Positions 8,681 to 18,104 of a DNA stretch of 64,000 bases are shown here, piece after piece. Each line of letters starts with the position of its first letter. The stretch's first letter is position 1. The DNA is taken from contig NZ_WGLM01000002.1 in NCBI RefSeq assembly GCF_016125575.1, positions 496,001-560,000 on the forward strand, in the 5' to 3' direction. The position numbers were made by a program, and so were the translations under genes. Origin of the DNA: Limimaricola sp. GTDB taxonomy: Bacteria; Pseudomonadota; Alphaproteobacteria; Rhodobacterales; Rhodobacteraceae. The notes under the pieces were generated by a model. That model ran no database searches. It was not told the origin of the DNA and was given only the letters and a program-made list of their open reading frames with translations.

Positions 8681-8884
8681 ATGGCAAAACACGCATGGAT
8701 TCTCGCGGCCGTCGCCGTTCTCGGTCTTTCGGGATGTCTGGAAAATGACATGCAGCGCGGGCTTGTCGGCGCCGCGGGCGGGGCTGTTGCGGCCAATGCC
8801 GTGGGCGTCAACCCGGTCACGGGCGCAGTCGTCGGCGGCGCGATCGGCGCGACCTGCGATCAATATTCCAGCGTCTGCCGCTGA
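8681..8884 (+). CDS. Small glycine-zipper lipoprotein
   Basis: 67 residues with an N-terminal export signal and lipobox (ILAAVAVLGLSGC, Cys near residue 19), so it is probably lipid-anchored. The mature part has alternating Gly/Ala runs (GLVGAAGGAVAANAVG, then TGAVVGGAIGA) of the glycine-zipper type seen in small outer-membrane or periplasmic lipoproteins, and two further Cys near the C-terminus (ATCDQYSSVCR) that could form a disulfide. It lies between pccB and pccA with a TTTGCAAA motif just upstream. Its link to propionate metabolism is unknown. Confidence 0.82.
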   Translation: MAKHAWILAAVAVLGLSGCLENDMQRGLVGAAGGAVAANAVGVNPVTGAVVGGAIGATCDQYSSVCR

Positions 8885-8911
8885 CAAAACACGCATAACG
8901 ACACGACATGA

Positions 8912-8950
8912 CCGCCGCCGGGGCCAAACCGCCCCGGCGGCGGCTTTGCA
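8912..8950 (+). terminator. Strong hairpin between lipoprotein gene and pccA
   Basis: A perfect 13-bp stem (CCGCCGCCGGGGC at 8912-8924 with GCCCCGGCGGCGG at 8931-8943), loop CAAACC, is followed by CTTTGCATTT. It may terminate or attenuate transcription after the lipoprotein gene, leaving partial read-through into pccA, whose start is 26 bp after the stem. Confidence 0.55.
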
Positions 8951-8968
8951 TTTGAAGGACGCCTGCTG

Positions 8969-10966
8969 ATGTTCGACAAGATCCTGATCGCCAACCGCGG
9001 CGAGATTGCCTGCCGTGTCATCAAGACTGCGCGCAAGATGGGCATCGCGACCGTCGCCATCTATTCGGATGCCGACCGCAATGCACTGCACGTGCAGATG
9101 GCGGACGAGGCGGTGCATATCGGCCCGTCGCCGGCCGCGCAGTCCTACATCGTGATCGACAAGGTGATGGACGCGATCGCCAAGACCGGCGCGCAGGCGG
9201 TCCATCCCGGCTATGGCTTCCTGTCGGAAAACCCACGCTTTGCCGCCGCACTGGAAAAGGCGGGCGTCGCCTTCATCGGCCCGCCGGTCGGCGCGATCGA
9301 GGCGATGGGCGACAAGATCACCTCGAAAAAGCTCGCCGCCGAGGCGGGGGTTTCTACCGTGCCCGGCTACATGGGCCTGATCGCCGATGCCGAGGAGGCG
9401 GTCACGATTTCCCGCCAGATCGGCTACCCGGTAATGATCAAGGCCAGCGCCGGGGGCGGCGGCAAGGGCATGCGCATCGCGTGGTCAGACGACGAAGCGC
9501 GCGAGGGGTTCCAAAGCTCCAAGAACGAGGCCGCGGCGAGTTTCGGCGACGACCGCATCTTCATCGAGAAGTTCGTGACGCAGCCCCGCCATATCGAGAT
9601 CCAGGTGCTGGCCGATGCGCATGGCAATGCCGTCTACTTGCACGAGCGGGAATGTTCGATCCAGCGGCGCAACCAGAAGGTCATCGAAGAGGCGCCGTCG
9701 CCCTTCCTCGACGCCGCCACCCGCAAGGCGATGGGCGAGCAGGCTGTCGCGCTGGCCCGCGCGGTGGGCTATACCAGCGCCGGTACGGTCGAATTCATCG
9801 TTGATGGCGGCCGCAACTTCTACTTCCTGGAAATGAACACGCGATTGCAGGTGGAACACCCGGTGACCGAGCTGATCACCGGGATCGACCTTGTCGAACA
9901 GATGATCCGCGTCGCGGCAGGCGAGAAGCTGCCCTTCAAACAGGCGGATCTGAAGATCAATGGCTGGGCGATGGAAAGCCGGCTTTACGCTGAAGATCCC
10001 TATCGCGGCTTCCTGCCCTCCATCGGACGGCTCAGCCGCTATCGTCCACCGGCCGAAGAGGCAACGCCGACCCGCGCCGTGCGCAACGACACCGGCGTCA
10101 CCGAGGGCGGTGAGATCAGCATGTATTACGACCCGATGATCGCCAAGCTTTGCACTTGGGCGCCCGACCGGGCCCGGGCGATCGAAGAGATGCGGCTGGC
10201 GCTTGATGCGTTCGAGGTGGAAGGGATCGGGCATAACCTGCCGTTCCTTGCCACCGTGATGGATCACCCGAAATTCGTCGCGGGCGAGATGACGACCGCC
10301 TTCATCAACGAAGAATTTCCCGACGGCTTTGACGGCGCTGTGCTGCCGGAGGCCGCGCTGGAGCGGATCGCGGCAGCCGCTGCCGCGATGAACCGGGTAT
10401 CGGAAATTCGCCTCGCGCGGATCTCGGGGCGGATGGACAACCACGAACGCCATGTTGGTGAGGATTGGGTGGTGACGCTTCAGGGCAAGGCATTTCCTGT
10501 CCGGATCGGTGCCGACAAGGCGGGCGCGGACGTGCATATCGGCGGCCGCGTGCTGCGTGTGACCAGCGACTGGGTGCCGGGCCAGCCGCTGGCGCGCCTG
10601 ACGGTGGGCGGCGCGCCGCTGGTGCTGAAGGTCGGCAAGGTGCCCTCGGGCTTTCGCGTGCGTTATCGCGGCGCGGACCTGAAGGTGCATGTGCGCACGC
10701 CCCGCGCCGCCGAACTGGCCGCGCTGATGCCGGAAAAGCTACCGCCGGACACGTCGAAATTCCTGCTTTGCCCAATGCCGGGGCTGCTTGTGAAGCTCAA
10801 CGTCGTGGCGGGCGACGAGGTGCAGGAGGGGCAGGCCCTCTGTACCGTCGAGGCGATGAAGATGGAGAACATCCTGCGCGCCGAGCGCAAGGGCGTCGTC
10901 AAGGCGGTGAAGGCCGCGCCGGGCGACAGCCTGGCTGTCGACCAGGTGATCGTGGAGTTCGATTGA
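8969..10966 (+). CDS. pccA: Propionyl-CoA carboxylase alpha subunit (biotin carboxylase/BCCP)
   Basis: ATP-dependent carboxylation of biotin, partner of PccB. The 665-residue protein starts MFDKILIANRGEIACRVIK (biotin carboxylase N-domain). It has the ATP-grasp Gly-rich loop KASAGGGGKGMRIA, the motif HERECSIQRRNQKVIEEAPS, and FLEMNTRLQVEHPVTE with catalytic and metal-binding residues. The BCCP domain at the end has EAMKMEN, with the biotinylated Lys at residue 631. The middle (about 460-590) is the linker typical of PCC alpha chains. GAAGGA upstream supports the ATG at 8969. The next gene follows after 4 bp. Confidence 0.97.
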   Translation: MFDKILIANRGEIACRVIKTARKMGIATVAIYSDADRNALHVQMADEAVHIGPSPAAQSYIVIDKVMDAIAKTGAQAVHPGYGFLSENPRFAAALEKAGVAFIGPPVGAIEAMGDKITSKKLAAEAGVSTVPGYMGLIADAEEAVTISRQIGYPVMIKASAGGGGKGMRIAWSDDEAREGFQSSKNEAAASFGDDRIFIEKFVTQPRHIEIQVLADAHGNAVYLHERECSIQRRNQKVIEEAPSPFLDAATRKAMGEQAVALARAVGYTSAGTVEFIVDGGRNFYFLEMNTRLQVEHPVTELITGIDLVEQMIRVAAGEKLPFKQADLKINGWAMESRLYAEDPYRGFLPSIGRLSRYRPPAEEATPTRAVRNDTGVTEGGEISMYYDPMIAKLCTWAPDRARAIEEMRLALDAFEVEGIGHNLPFLATVMDHPKFVAGEMTTAFINEEFPDGFDGAVLPEAALERIAAAAAAMNRVSEIRLARISGRMDNHERHVGEDWVVTLQGKAFPVRIGADKAGADVHIGGRVLRVTSDWVPGQPLARLTVGGAPLVLKVGKVPSGFRVRYRGADLKVHVRTPRAAELAALMPEKLPPDTSKFLLCPMPGLLVKLNVVAGDEVQEGQALCTVEAMKMENILRAERKGVVKAVKAAPGDSLAVDQVIVEFD

Positions 10967-10970
10967 TCAG

Positions 10971-12503
10971 ATGGCGGCGACGAAAACGCCAACTGATCTG
11001 CCTCGCCTGGCCATGCTTTCGGCGCTCGGCTGGCTTGCCCTGCTGATCTGTCTGACGCTGTGGAAATTGGGCGGGTCGTTCGAGTATCCGCTTGACGACG
11101 TGTATATCCATCTGGCGATGGCCGACAGCTTGCTGCGCGGGGAATACGGGATCAATCCCGGTGAAAACGCCTCGGCCGCGTCGTCTTTCCTTTATCCGTT
11201 TCTGCTGGCGCCCTTTGCCGTCGCACCGGTCGAACGTTTCGCGCCGCTGGCACTGAATGCCGCGGGCCTGGCTTGGGCCTGCTGGCTTTGGGGCCGGCTG
11301 GTGCAGCGGGCAGGGCTTGCACGTCCGGCGGCGCTACTGTTGGCCGTCGCTGGCCCTGTGCTGCTGAACATGCCGGGTGTCGCCTTCCTCGGGATGGAAC
11401 ACAGCCTGCACGTCGCGGCGACGCTGGCCGTTCTGGAAGGGCTTTGGGTCAGTCTTGAAACCGGACGGGCGAACGCGCTGCTGTGGGTTGGCGTCGTGAT
11501 GGGGCCGGCGCTGCGGATTGAGGGCCTCGCTGTCTCGGGTGCGGCCTGCCTTGCGCTTGCGCTGGCAAGGCAGTGGCGTTTGGCAATGGCACTGGGCGTG
11601 GCCGCGTTTGTGCCCGTCGTGGCTTTCGTGGGTTTGCTGCGCGCAGAGGGGCTGTCTTGGTTGCCGGGATCGGTGACGGTCAAAATGGAAGAGATGGACG
11701 GGACCGGCGGGGTGGGGCACCTTGCCTTCAACTTGGCCCATCTCAGCGGACCACCGCTGCTTGGACTGGCCATCGTTTTGCTGATCGGTGCGTTGCTGGG
11801 CAAGCAAGTGCTGGACGACAGGGCCCGGCTGGTCGCTGTGGTCTGTGCGCTGGTAGGTCTTGCGCACCTTCTGGTCGGGCGCGTTGGCTGGGCCTTTCGC
11901 TATGAAAACTACGTTCTGGTGTTGATGGCCGCGGCCGCGCTGCCGCTGATTGCCGGCTTTGGCCGCAACCTTGTGACGGCGGTCGCACTTTCCGTGTTGC
12001 TGCTGGCTTGGCCGGCCTGGATTTACCGGGGCAACCTGTGGCGCTATGGCCCCGACAGCGCGCTGGCGCTGCATTTGCAACAAGGCCAGATGGCACGCTT
12101 TGCCCAAGCGTTCTGGCGCGCGCCCGTCGCCGTCAACGACATCGGCCGCGTGGCCTGGCGCAATCCCGATTATGTGCTGGATCTTTGGGGTCTCGCGTCG
12201 CCGCAGGCTTACGCGCTGCGGTTGGCATCGCGCGGCGAGGTCGGCTGGGCCGACGGCCTGTTGCAGGCCCATAACGTCGAACTTGCCATGGTTTATCCCA
12301 GCCTGCTGGGACAGGCCGCGGGTGCCGGCTGGGTGCCGCTGGGCGACCTCGTTCTGGATGTGCCGAAGGGCTACCTTGGGTATGACCGGGTGCGGTTCTT
12401 TGCCAACGGGTCAGGGGCCGCGGCGCGAGCGCGCGATGCATTGGCCGCCTTCCTGCCCGGTCTGCCGCACGGCGCCAGTTTCCTGCCGGCGGGCGCAAAG
12501 TGA
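10971..12503 (+). CDS. Polytopic membrane protein, GT-C glycosyltransferase-like
   Basis: 510 residues with about ten hydrophobic segments. After the first membrane segment comes FEYPLDDVYIHLAMADSLL, an acidic DD motif in the first external loop. That is the arrangement of GT-C transferases, which use polyprenyl-phosphate sugars at the periplasmic face. The sequence then alternates hydrophobic helices and short loops, with a soluble C-terminal part (about residues 360-510). The acceptor and sugar are unknown, and the family call rests on topology and the DD motif only. It starts 4 bp after pccA, so it is probably in that operon, and it meets the DUF4174 gene tail to tail. Confidence 0.6.
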   Translation: MAATKTPTDLPRLAMLSALGWLALLICLTLWKLGGSFEYPLDDVYIHLAMADSLLRGEYGINPGENASAASSFLYPFLLAPFAVAPVERFAPLALNAAGLAWACWLWGRLVQRAGLARPAALLLAVAGPVLLNMPGVAFLGMEHSLHVAATLAVLEGLWVSLETGRANALLWVGVVMGPALRIEGLAVSGAACLALALARQWRLAMALGVAAFVPVVAFVGLLRAEGLSWLPGSVTVKMEEMDGTGGVGHLAFNLAHLSGPPLLGLAIVLLIGALLGKQVLDDRARLVAVVCALVGLAHLLVGRVGWAFRYENYVLVLMAAAALPLIAGFGRNLVTAVALSVLLLAWPAWIYRGNLWRYGPDSALALHLQQGQMARFAQAFWRAPVAVNDIGRVAWRNPDYVLDLWGLASPQAYALRLASRGEVGWADGLLQAHNVELAMVYPSLLGQAAGAGWVPLGDLVLDVPKGYLGYDRVRFFANGSGAAARARDALAAFLPGLPHGASFLPAGAK

Positions 12504-12507
12504 GCGT

Positions 12508-13011
12508 TCAGTCCGATACCCCCGGCACCAACGTGCCCGCCGCGCGACGCTCGCGCACTTCTTGTTCGCGGGTCGGCGACTTGTCGATCCAGCGGGTAAG
12601 TTCGCGAATGTCCCAAGGGGCGGGCTTGCGCAGCACGACCCGACCGTCCTTGTCGATCAGTGCCAACATGAAGCCGTGCGGATGCAGCTTGGCCCGCGCC
12701 GGGCTGGGATGGGCCGGGTCGGTATCGGTGATCACGATCACGTCGCGCTCGGCCAATTCGCGCAGGCCGGCGCGCAGGAATTCGAACTGCCGCTGGTATT
12801 GCGGGTCGGCCGGGCTGTCGGCAAAAAGCAGCACTGGACGTGCCACCCAGACGAAGGTGGCAAGGTCGATGCCTGCGGCATCGAACATCTGTTCGCGGTC
12901 CGCCTGCCATGCGGACAGCGCGTCCACCGGCGTCGGGCCAGTCTGGGCTGATGTCAGACTGGCCATCGCGGCCAAGGCCGCTGCCAGCACAAGGCGCGCG
13001 ATGTTCTTCAT
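12508..13011 (-). CDS. DUF4174 domain-containing secreted protein
   Basis: 167 residues with a signal peptide (MKNIARLVLAAALAAMASLTSAQ). A DUF4174 core follows: RPVLLFADSPADPQYQRQF, VIVITDTDP, HGFMLALIDKDGRVVLRKP, then WDIRELTRWIDKSPTREQE. The fold resembles thioredoxin-like periplasmic proteins, but no CxxC is present, so a redox role is doubtful. The ATG at 13011 is chosen because it begins the signal peptide; another in-frame ATG at 13080 would add 23 residues. The gene is divergent from mcm. The very long antisense frame that contains it is an artefact of high GC. Confidence 0.82.
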   Translation of the reverse strand: MKNIARLVLAAALAAMASLTSAQTGPTPVDALSAWQADREQMFDAAGIDLATFVWVARPVLLFADSPADPQYQRQFEFLRAGLRELAERDVIVITDTDPAHPSPARAKLHPHGFMLALIDKDGRVVLRKPAPWDIRELTRWIDKSPTREQEVRERRAAGTLVPGVSD

Positions 13012-13101
13012 GTCTTGCGATATAAGTAGCAGGGCGACGAATTCTAAGGCTTTGAAAAGAGACGGGGCCAAGTTTTTCATCCCCGCCGGAAGGAGTGTCC
13101 G

Positions 13102-15237
13102 ATGACCGCCAAGGACGATTGGTCCCACATTGCTGCAAAAGAGCTGAAAGGGCGGGACCCGGAAAGCCTGACATGGCAGACGCTGGAAGGCATTCCGGTT
13201 CGTCCGCTGTACACCGGCGATGATCTGGCCGGATTGACTCATCTGGGGTCTATTCCCGGCGCGGCCCCTTATACCCGCGGCGTCAAGGCCACGATGTATG
13301 CCGGTCGGCCCTGGACCATCCGGCAATACGCGGGCTTTTCCACCGCCGAGGACAGCAACGCTTTCTACCGGCAGGCGCTGGCGGCGGGGCAGCAGGGGGT
13401 GTCGGTCGCCTTCGACCTGGCCACCCATCGCGGTTATGACAGCGACCACCCCCGGGTAGAGGGCGACGTGGGCAAGGCGGGCGTGGCCATCGACAGCGTC
13501 GAGGACATGAAGATCCTGTTCGACGGTATCCCGCTCGACAAGGTGTCGGTCTCGATGACGATGAACGGCGCGGTCATTCCAGTACTGGCAAGTTTCATCG
13601 TGGCGGGCGAGGAGCAGGGCGTGCCCCGCGCGGCGCTCTCGGGGACCATCCAGAATGACATTCTCAAGGAGTTCATGGTGCGGAACACCTACGTCTATCC
13701 GCCCGAGCCCAGCATGAGGATCGTCGCCGACATCATTGAATACACGTCGAAAGAGATGCCGAAGTTCAACTCGATCAGCATCTCGGGCTACCACATGCAG
13801 GAGGCCGGCGCGAACCTCGTGCAAGAGCTGGCCTTCACGCTGGCGGACGGGCGCGAATACGTGCGCACCGCGATTGCGCGCGGCATGAACGTGGATGATT
13901 TCGCCGGGCGCCTGTCGTTCTTCTTCGCCATCGGCATGAATTTCTTCATGGAGGCGGCCAAGCTGCGCGCGGCCCGGCTGCTGTGGCACCGCATCATGGC
14001 CGAGTTCAACCCGCAGAAGCCGCAATCGAGCATGCTGCGCACCCATTGCCAGACTTCGGGCGTGTCCCTGCAGGAGCAGGACCCCTACAACAATATCGTG
14101 CGCACCGCCTTCGAGGCGATGAGCGCGGTTCTGGGCGGCACGCAAAGCCTGCACACCAACAGCTTTGACGAGGCGATGGCGCTGCCGTCGGCCTTCTCCA
14201 GCCGGATCGCCCGCAATACCCAGCTGATATTGCAGGAGGAAACCGGCATCACCCATGTCGTGGACCCGCTGGCCGGCAGCTACTACGTCGAAAGCCTGAC
14301 GGCGGAACTGGCCGAGAAGGCTTGGGCGCTGATCGAAGAGGTAGAGGGCCTTGGCGGCATGACCAAGGCCGTCGCCAGCGGCATGCCCAAGCTGCGCATC
14401 GAGGAATCGGCGGCGCGGCGGCAGGCGATGATCGACCGCGGCGAGGAGGTCGTGGTCGGCGTCAACAAGTATCGGCTGGAAAAGGAAGACACGGTCGACA
14501 TCCTCGACATCGACAACGCCAAGGTGCGCGCAGGCCAGATCGCGCGGTTGCAGGCGATCCGTGGCAGCCGTGACGTGGCCGCCTGTGAGGCGGCGCTGGC
14601 CGAGCTCACCCGCCGCGCGCAGGAGGGGGGCAACCTGCTGGATGCCGCGATCGAGGCGGCGCGTGCGCGGGCAACCGTGGGCGAGATCAGCGCCGCGATG
14701 GAACAGGTCTTTGGCCGTCACCGCGCCGAGGTGCGCACGCTGGCGGGCGTCTACGGCGCGGCCTACGAGGGCGATGCCGGCTTTGCCGAGATCCAGCGCG
14801 ATGTCGAAGCCTTTGCCGAGGCCGAGGGCCGCCGCCCGCGGATGCTTGTCGTCAAGATGGGGCAGGACGGGCATGACCGCGGCGCCAAGGTCATCGCCAC
14901 GGCCTTTGCCGATATCGGTTTCGACGTCGATGTCGGTCCGCTGTTCCAGACCCCGGAAGAGGCCGCGCAGGACGCCATCGACAATGATGTCCACATCGTG
15001 GGCATTTCCAGCCAAGCTGCGGGCCACAAGACGCTGGCGCCGAAACTGGTGGCCGCGCTCAAGGCGGCCGGCGCCGAGGATATCGTGGTGATCTGCGGCG
15101 GGGTGATCCCGCAGCAGGACTACAAGTTCCTGCAGGATGCGGGCGTGAAGGCCATCTTCGGCCCCGGCACGAACATTCCCGCCGCCGCGCGCGACATCCT
15201 GCGGCTGGTCCGCGAGGCGCGGGGGGCCACGGCATGA
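13102..15237 (+). CDS. scpA: Methylmalonyl-CoA mutase, large (B12-binding) subunit
   Basis: Adenosylcobalamin-dependent isomerisation of methylmalonyl-CoA to succinyl-CoA, completing propionyl-CoA assimilation begun by PccAB. The 711-residue protein holds both parts. The TIM-barrel substrate domain has [36 protein letters not shown] and [10 protein letters not shown]. The C-terminal B12 domain starts near residue 580 with [15 protein letters not shown] (DxHxxG, the cobalt-ligating His) and later has [13 protein letters not shown] and [18 protein letters not shown] precedes the ATG. The mutase epimerase is not adjacent. The VOC gene downstream overlaps by 4 bp, but its sequence does not look like the epimerase. 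Confidence 0.97.
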   Translation: MTAKDDWSHIAAKELKGRDPESLTWQTLEGIPVRPLYTGDDLAGLTHLGSIPGAAPYTRGVKATMYAGRPWTIRQYAGFSTAEDSNAFYRQALAAGQQGVSVAFDLATHRGYDSDHPRVEGDVGKAGVAIDSVEDMKILFDGIPLDKVSVSMTMNGAVIPVLASFIVAGEEQGVPRAALSGTIQNDILKEFMVRNTYVYPPEPSMRIVADIIEYTSKEMPKFNSISISGYHMQEAGANLVQELAFTLADGREYVRTAIARGMNVDDFAGRLSFFFAIGMNFFMEAAKLRAARLLWHRIMAEFNPQKPQSSMLRTHCQTSGVSLQEQDPYNNIVRTAFEAMSAVLGGTQSLHTNSFDEAMALPSAFSSRIARNTQLILQEETGITHVVDPLAGSYYVESLTAELAEKAWALIEEVEGLGGMTKAVASGMPKLRIEESAARRQAMIDRGEEVVVGVNKYRLEKEDTVDILDIDNAKVRAGQIARLQAIRGSRDVAACEAALAELTRRAQEGGNLLDAAIEAARARATVGEISAAMEQVFGRHRAEVRTLAGVYGAAYEGDAGFAEIQRDVEAFAEAEGRRPRMLVVKMGQDGHDRGAKVIATAFADIGFDVDVGPLFQTPEEAAQDAIDNDVHIVGISSQAAGHKTLAPKLVAALKAAGAEDIVVICGGVIPQQDYKFLQDAGVKAIFGPGTNIPAAARDILRLVREARGATA

Positions 15238-15587
15238 GCGGACCCGCGGCACAGTTCGGCGGCCTCTTTTTCCGCGCGAAGGACCCTGACGCGCTTGTGG
15301 CATGGTATGCAGAGCATCTTGGTGTGCCATCCTTCGGTCCGTGGCCGCAAGAGGCCGGCATCGCAACCTTCGCACCGTTTCGGGCCGATGACGATTACTG
15401 GCCGGCCGACCGGTCCTTCATGCTCAACCTGCGCGTGGTCGACCTGGATGCGCTGATCTCGCGGCTATGCGCATCCGGCATCGCTGTTGAAACGCGCGAT
15501 GAGTGGGATAGCGGCGATTACGGCCGTTTCGCCCGTGTTACCGATCCAGAGGGCAACCCTGTTGAACTCTGGCAGCCGCCGACATGA
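15234..15587 (+). CDS. VOC family protein (glyoxalase/bleomycin-resistance fold)
   Basis: 117 residues with a single vicinal-oxygen-chelate domain: [20 protein letters not shown] at the start and [20 protein letters not shown] at the end, the latter giving the usual metal-binding Glu. The start overlaps the mcm stop (ATGA), so it is translationally coupled with the mutase. A methylmalonyl-CoA epimerase role would fit the position, since epimerases are VOC proteins. However, the length and sequence look more like general glyoxalase-like proteins, so I leave the substrate open. Confidence 0.82.
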   Translation: MSGPAAQFGGLFFRAKDPDALVAWYAEHLGVPSFGPWPQEAGIATFAPFRADDDYWPADRSFMLNLRVVDLDALISRLCASGIAVETRDEWDSGDYGRFARVTDPEGNPVELWQPPT

Positions 15588-16081
15588 GGCGGCGCGGGTT
15601 GATCGGGCTGGGCATGGCCGCCGGGGTGCTTTGGGGCCTCGGGCTGGTCTGGGTCGGCGTCAGCTACGTTCCGATCCCCATTTTCCTGCTTGCGCCGACG
15701 CTCGCCTTTTCCTTTCTTGGCCCCGGCATCGTCCTGACGCTGATGATCGGCCGTCTCGCGGCGCGGCGCTTTTTCGATGACGCGGCGATTGATGGCGCGC
15801 CGTTCGAGCCCGGCAGCAGTGGCGAGATTGACCAGAGGGTGCTGCAGAACACGCTGGAACAACTGGCGCTGGCGCTCGCGCTCTGGCCGCCAACGGCCTA
15901 TCTGATGCTGGGCTCCGGCCCGGGGGTAGTATCCTGCCTTGGCATCGGATTCGTGATTGCCCGGGTCGCCTTCTGGGCTGGCTATCATCGCTGGCCGCCC
16001 TTGCGCGCCTTCGGCTTTGCCGCCACCTTCTACCCGACGATCATCGCATTGGTCTGGGCGTTGGTGATCCGCCTGACCTGA
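15584..16081 (+). CDS. MAPEG family membrane protein
   Basis: 165 residues with four likely transmembrane helices. MAPEG-type features are RVLQNTLEQLALALALWP in the second/third helix region and a C-terminal stretch with VIARVAFWAGYHR and LRAFGFAATFYPT. The MAPEG superfamily includes membrane-bound glutathione transferases and peroxidases; whether this one is enzymatic is not evident. It overlaps the VOC gene by 4 bp and sits between it and a dienelactone-hydrolase-like gene, so the run mcm-VOC-MAPEG-DLH is probably one transcript. Confidence 0.75.
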   Translation: MRRRGLIGLGMAAGVLWGLGLVWVGVSYVPIPIFLLAPTLAFSFLGPGIVLTLMIGRLAARRFFDDAAIDGAPFEPGSSGEIDQRVLQNTLEQLALALALWPPTAYLMLGSGPGVVSCLGIGFVIARVAFWAGYHRWPPLRAFGFAATFYPTIIALVWALVIRLT

Positions 16082-16095
16082 GCCCGGGGGTGACA

Positions 16096-16794
16096 ATGTC
16101 TGAAACGACCATCTCGACGCCACATCGTCGGCTCGCGGCCCATGTCGCCCGGCCAAGTGGCGACGGGCCATGGCCCGGTGTCGTGGTGCTGCATGACATC
16201 TTCGGAATATCGCAGGTCGCCCGGGATCATGCCGCATGGCTTGCCTCCGAAGGGTTCATGGCCGTGGTCCCCGATCTTTTTACCGGCGGCGGGCGTATCC
16301 GCTGCATCCGCGCGATCTTCCGCGATGTGGCGGCCCGCTCTGGCCCGTCCTTCGACGAGGTGAACGCGGTTCGCGACTGGCTGCGCGACCAAGACGGGTG
16401 CAATGGCAAGATCGGTGTGATCGGCTTTTGCATGGGCGGCGGTTTTGCCCTGACACTGGCGGGGGACGAGGGCTTTGACGCGGCCGCCGTCAACTATGGT
16501 CAGGTGCCCGCCGATATCGAGGCGGTACTGGCCGGGGCCTGCCCCATCGTCGGCAGCTTCGGTGCAAGGGACTCTTCTCTCAAGGGGGCCGCCGCGAGGC
16601 TGGAAAAGGCCGCCACTGCGGTCGGCCTTGCCCATGACATCAAGGAATACCCGCGGGCCGGTCACTCTTTCATGGACCCACACCAGATGCTGCTGCCCCG
16701 CCTGCTCAAGGTGCTCATCGGTGGCTACGAGGCGGGCGCGGCGGCGGACGCCAAGGCCCGCATCATCGCCTTCTTCCGCGCCCACCTCGCCTGA
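16096..16794 (+). CDS. Dienelactone hydrolase family protein
   Basis: Cytoplasmic alpha/beta hydrolase of 232 residues. The nucleophile is a Cys (GVIGFCMGGGFAL, residue 112), as in carboxymethylenebutenolidase. The acid is probably the Asp in FGARDSSL, and the His is in RAGHSFMDP. GVVVLHDIFG near the N-terminus forms the oxyanion region. The ATG at 16096 (MSETTIS) with GGGGGTG upstream is preferred to GTG at 16090. The physiological lactone or ester is unknown. It is the last gene of the mcm run and converges on nhaA. Confidence 0.86.
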   Translation: MSETTISTPHRRLAAHVARPSGDGPWPGVVVLHDIFGISQVARDHAAWLASEGFMAVVPDLFTGGGRIRCIRAIFRDVAARSGPSFDEVNAVRDWLRDQDGCNGKIGVIGFCMGGGFALTLAGDEGFDAAAVNYGQVPADIEAVLAGACPIVGSFGARDSSLKGAAARLEKAATAVGLAHDIKEYPRAGHSFMDPHQMLLPRLLKVLIGGYEAGAAADAKARIIAFFRAHLA

Positions 16795-16800
16795 GCAGGG

Positions 16801-18015
16801 TCAGGCGGCAGCAGCGGGAGCGGGCGCCGGATCGGGGGCAGTCTTGGCGTCTTGGGTGGCGCGTGGAGCGATCATCAGCACGACGAAGCCCAACAGCGCC
16901 GAAATGATCGAGCCGCCCAGCACGCCCAGTCGCACCGCATTCATCAACACCGGGTCAGAAAAGCTGAGCCCGCCGATGAAGAGCGACATGGTGAAGCCGA
17001 TACCGGCAAGACAGGCGATGCCGTAGATATGCAGCCACGTCGCCTCATGCGGCAGCCGTGCCCAACCCGCCCTGATCAGCAGCCATGCGATGCCGAACAC
17101 ACCGATCTGTTTGCCAAGGATCAGGCCCAGTCCGATGCCTAGCGGCAACGGTTGAAAGAGGTCCGCCACCGACATTCCTGCCAGCAGCACGCCCGCATTG
17201 GCAAAGGCGAAGATCGGCAGGATCAAGAAGTTGACATAAGGTGTCAGCGCATTTTCCAGCGCGTGCAGCGGCGACTTGCCCCAGCGGTCGACCAGCGGGA
17301 TGCAGAAGGCGGTGATCACGCCGGCAAGCGTTGCGTGAACGCCTGATTTCAGCACCAGAACCCACATCACCACGCCCAGCAGCAGGGCAGGCGCCACCCG
17401 GTGAGCACCGAGGAAGTTGAGCACAAGAAGGCCGGCCAAAGGCAACAGGGCAAGCAGCAGATACTCGACATGCAGATCCGCGGTGTAGAAAATCGCGATG
17501 ATCAGGATCGCGCCAAGATCATCAAGGATCGCCAATGTCAGCAGGAACACCTTGAGCGAGACCGGCGCGCGGCGACCCACCAGCGCCAGCACGCCCAACG
17601 CGAAGGCAATGTCGGTCGCCGCCGGAATGGCCCAACCGCTCATCGTGGCGGCATTGCCCCAGTTCAGTGCCGTATAGACAATGGCCGGCACCACCATGCC
17701 GCCAACCGCAGCAAGGCCCGGCAGCACCACGTCGCGCGGGTTCTTCAGCTTGCCCTCACGCATCTCCCGCTTCAGTTCCAGCCCGATCAGGAAGAAGAAG
17801 ACCGCCATCAGACCGTCGTTGATCCACAGGAACATCGGCTTTTGCAGCCCGGTGCCGTTGATCGAGATCTCCAGCACCGCGTTCAGCGCCGTCTCGTAGG
17901 CATCGCTTAGCGACGAGTTTGCCACCACCAGCGCCGCGACTGCCGCCACCATCAGAAGGATGCCGCCGAAGGCCTCGTGGCGGATCAGGCGGAGGAAGGG
18001 GTTGGACGACTGCAT
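16801..18015 (-). CDS. nhaA: Na+/H+ antiporter NhaA
   Basis: Inner-membrane sodium/proton antiporter for pH and salt homeostasis. The 404 residues and about twelve helices fit the family. NhaA hallmarks are present: FLRLIRHEAFGGILLMVAA at the start, MFLWINDGLMAVFFFLIGLE, AIPAATDIAFALGVL with the ion-binding region, LTLAILDDLGAILIIAIFY with the paired Asp residues that bind sodium, and HATLAGVITAF. The C-terminus is an Ala/Pro-rich tail. Single gene, divergent from the VOC gene at 18105 and convergent with the hydrolase at 16096. Confidence 0.97.
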   Translation of the reverse strand: MQSSNPFLRLIRHEAFGGILLMVAAVAALVVANSSLSDAYETALNAVLEISINGTGLQKPMFLWINDGLMAVFFFLIGLELKREMREGKLKNPRDVVLPGLAAVGGMVVPAIVYTALNWGNAATMSGWAIPAATDIAFALGVLALVGRRAPVSLKVFLLTLAILDDLGAILIIAIFYTADLHVEYLLLALLPLAGLLVLNFLGAHRVAPALLLGVVMWVLVLKSGVHATLAGVITAFCIPLVDRWGKSPLHALENALTPYVNFLILPIFAFANAGVLLAGMSVADLFQPLPLGIGLGLILGKQIGVFGIAWLLIRAGWARLPHEATWLHIYGIACLAGIGFTMSLFIGGLSFSDPVLMNAVRLGVLGGSIISALLGFVVLMIAPRATQDAKTAPDPAPAPAAAA

Positions 18016-18104
18016 GCGAAATCCTGACTGTTTGGCTTATGATTGATCACAACCTAGTGAAAATGACGCTTGCATCAAGATGGGCGGCGCGCTTTCTGGG
18101 CACC

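Noticed and set aside
8352-8969. Open frame overlapping the pcc-cluster unknown, intergenic DNA and lipoprotein
   Set aside because: It begins with an attractive ATGA overlap, but its composition is atypical, it crosses two hairpins and it runs out of frame through a better-supported lipoprotein gene.
13051-13058. TTTGAAAA upstream of mcm as a possible PccR half-site
   Set aside because: Single imperfect half-site without a partner at 16 bp on either side; too weak to claim.
12508-15375. 955-residue open frame antisense to mcm
   Set aside because: It is a GC-driven shadow. Only its last 167 residues (12508-13011) are a real gene (DUF4174); the rest overlaps a clear methylmalonyl-CoA mutase.
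15234-15587. VOC gene after mcm as methylmalonyl-CoA epimerase
   Set aside because: The position is suggestive but length and motif spacing do not match the epimerases I know; left as VOC family.
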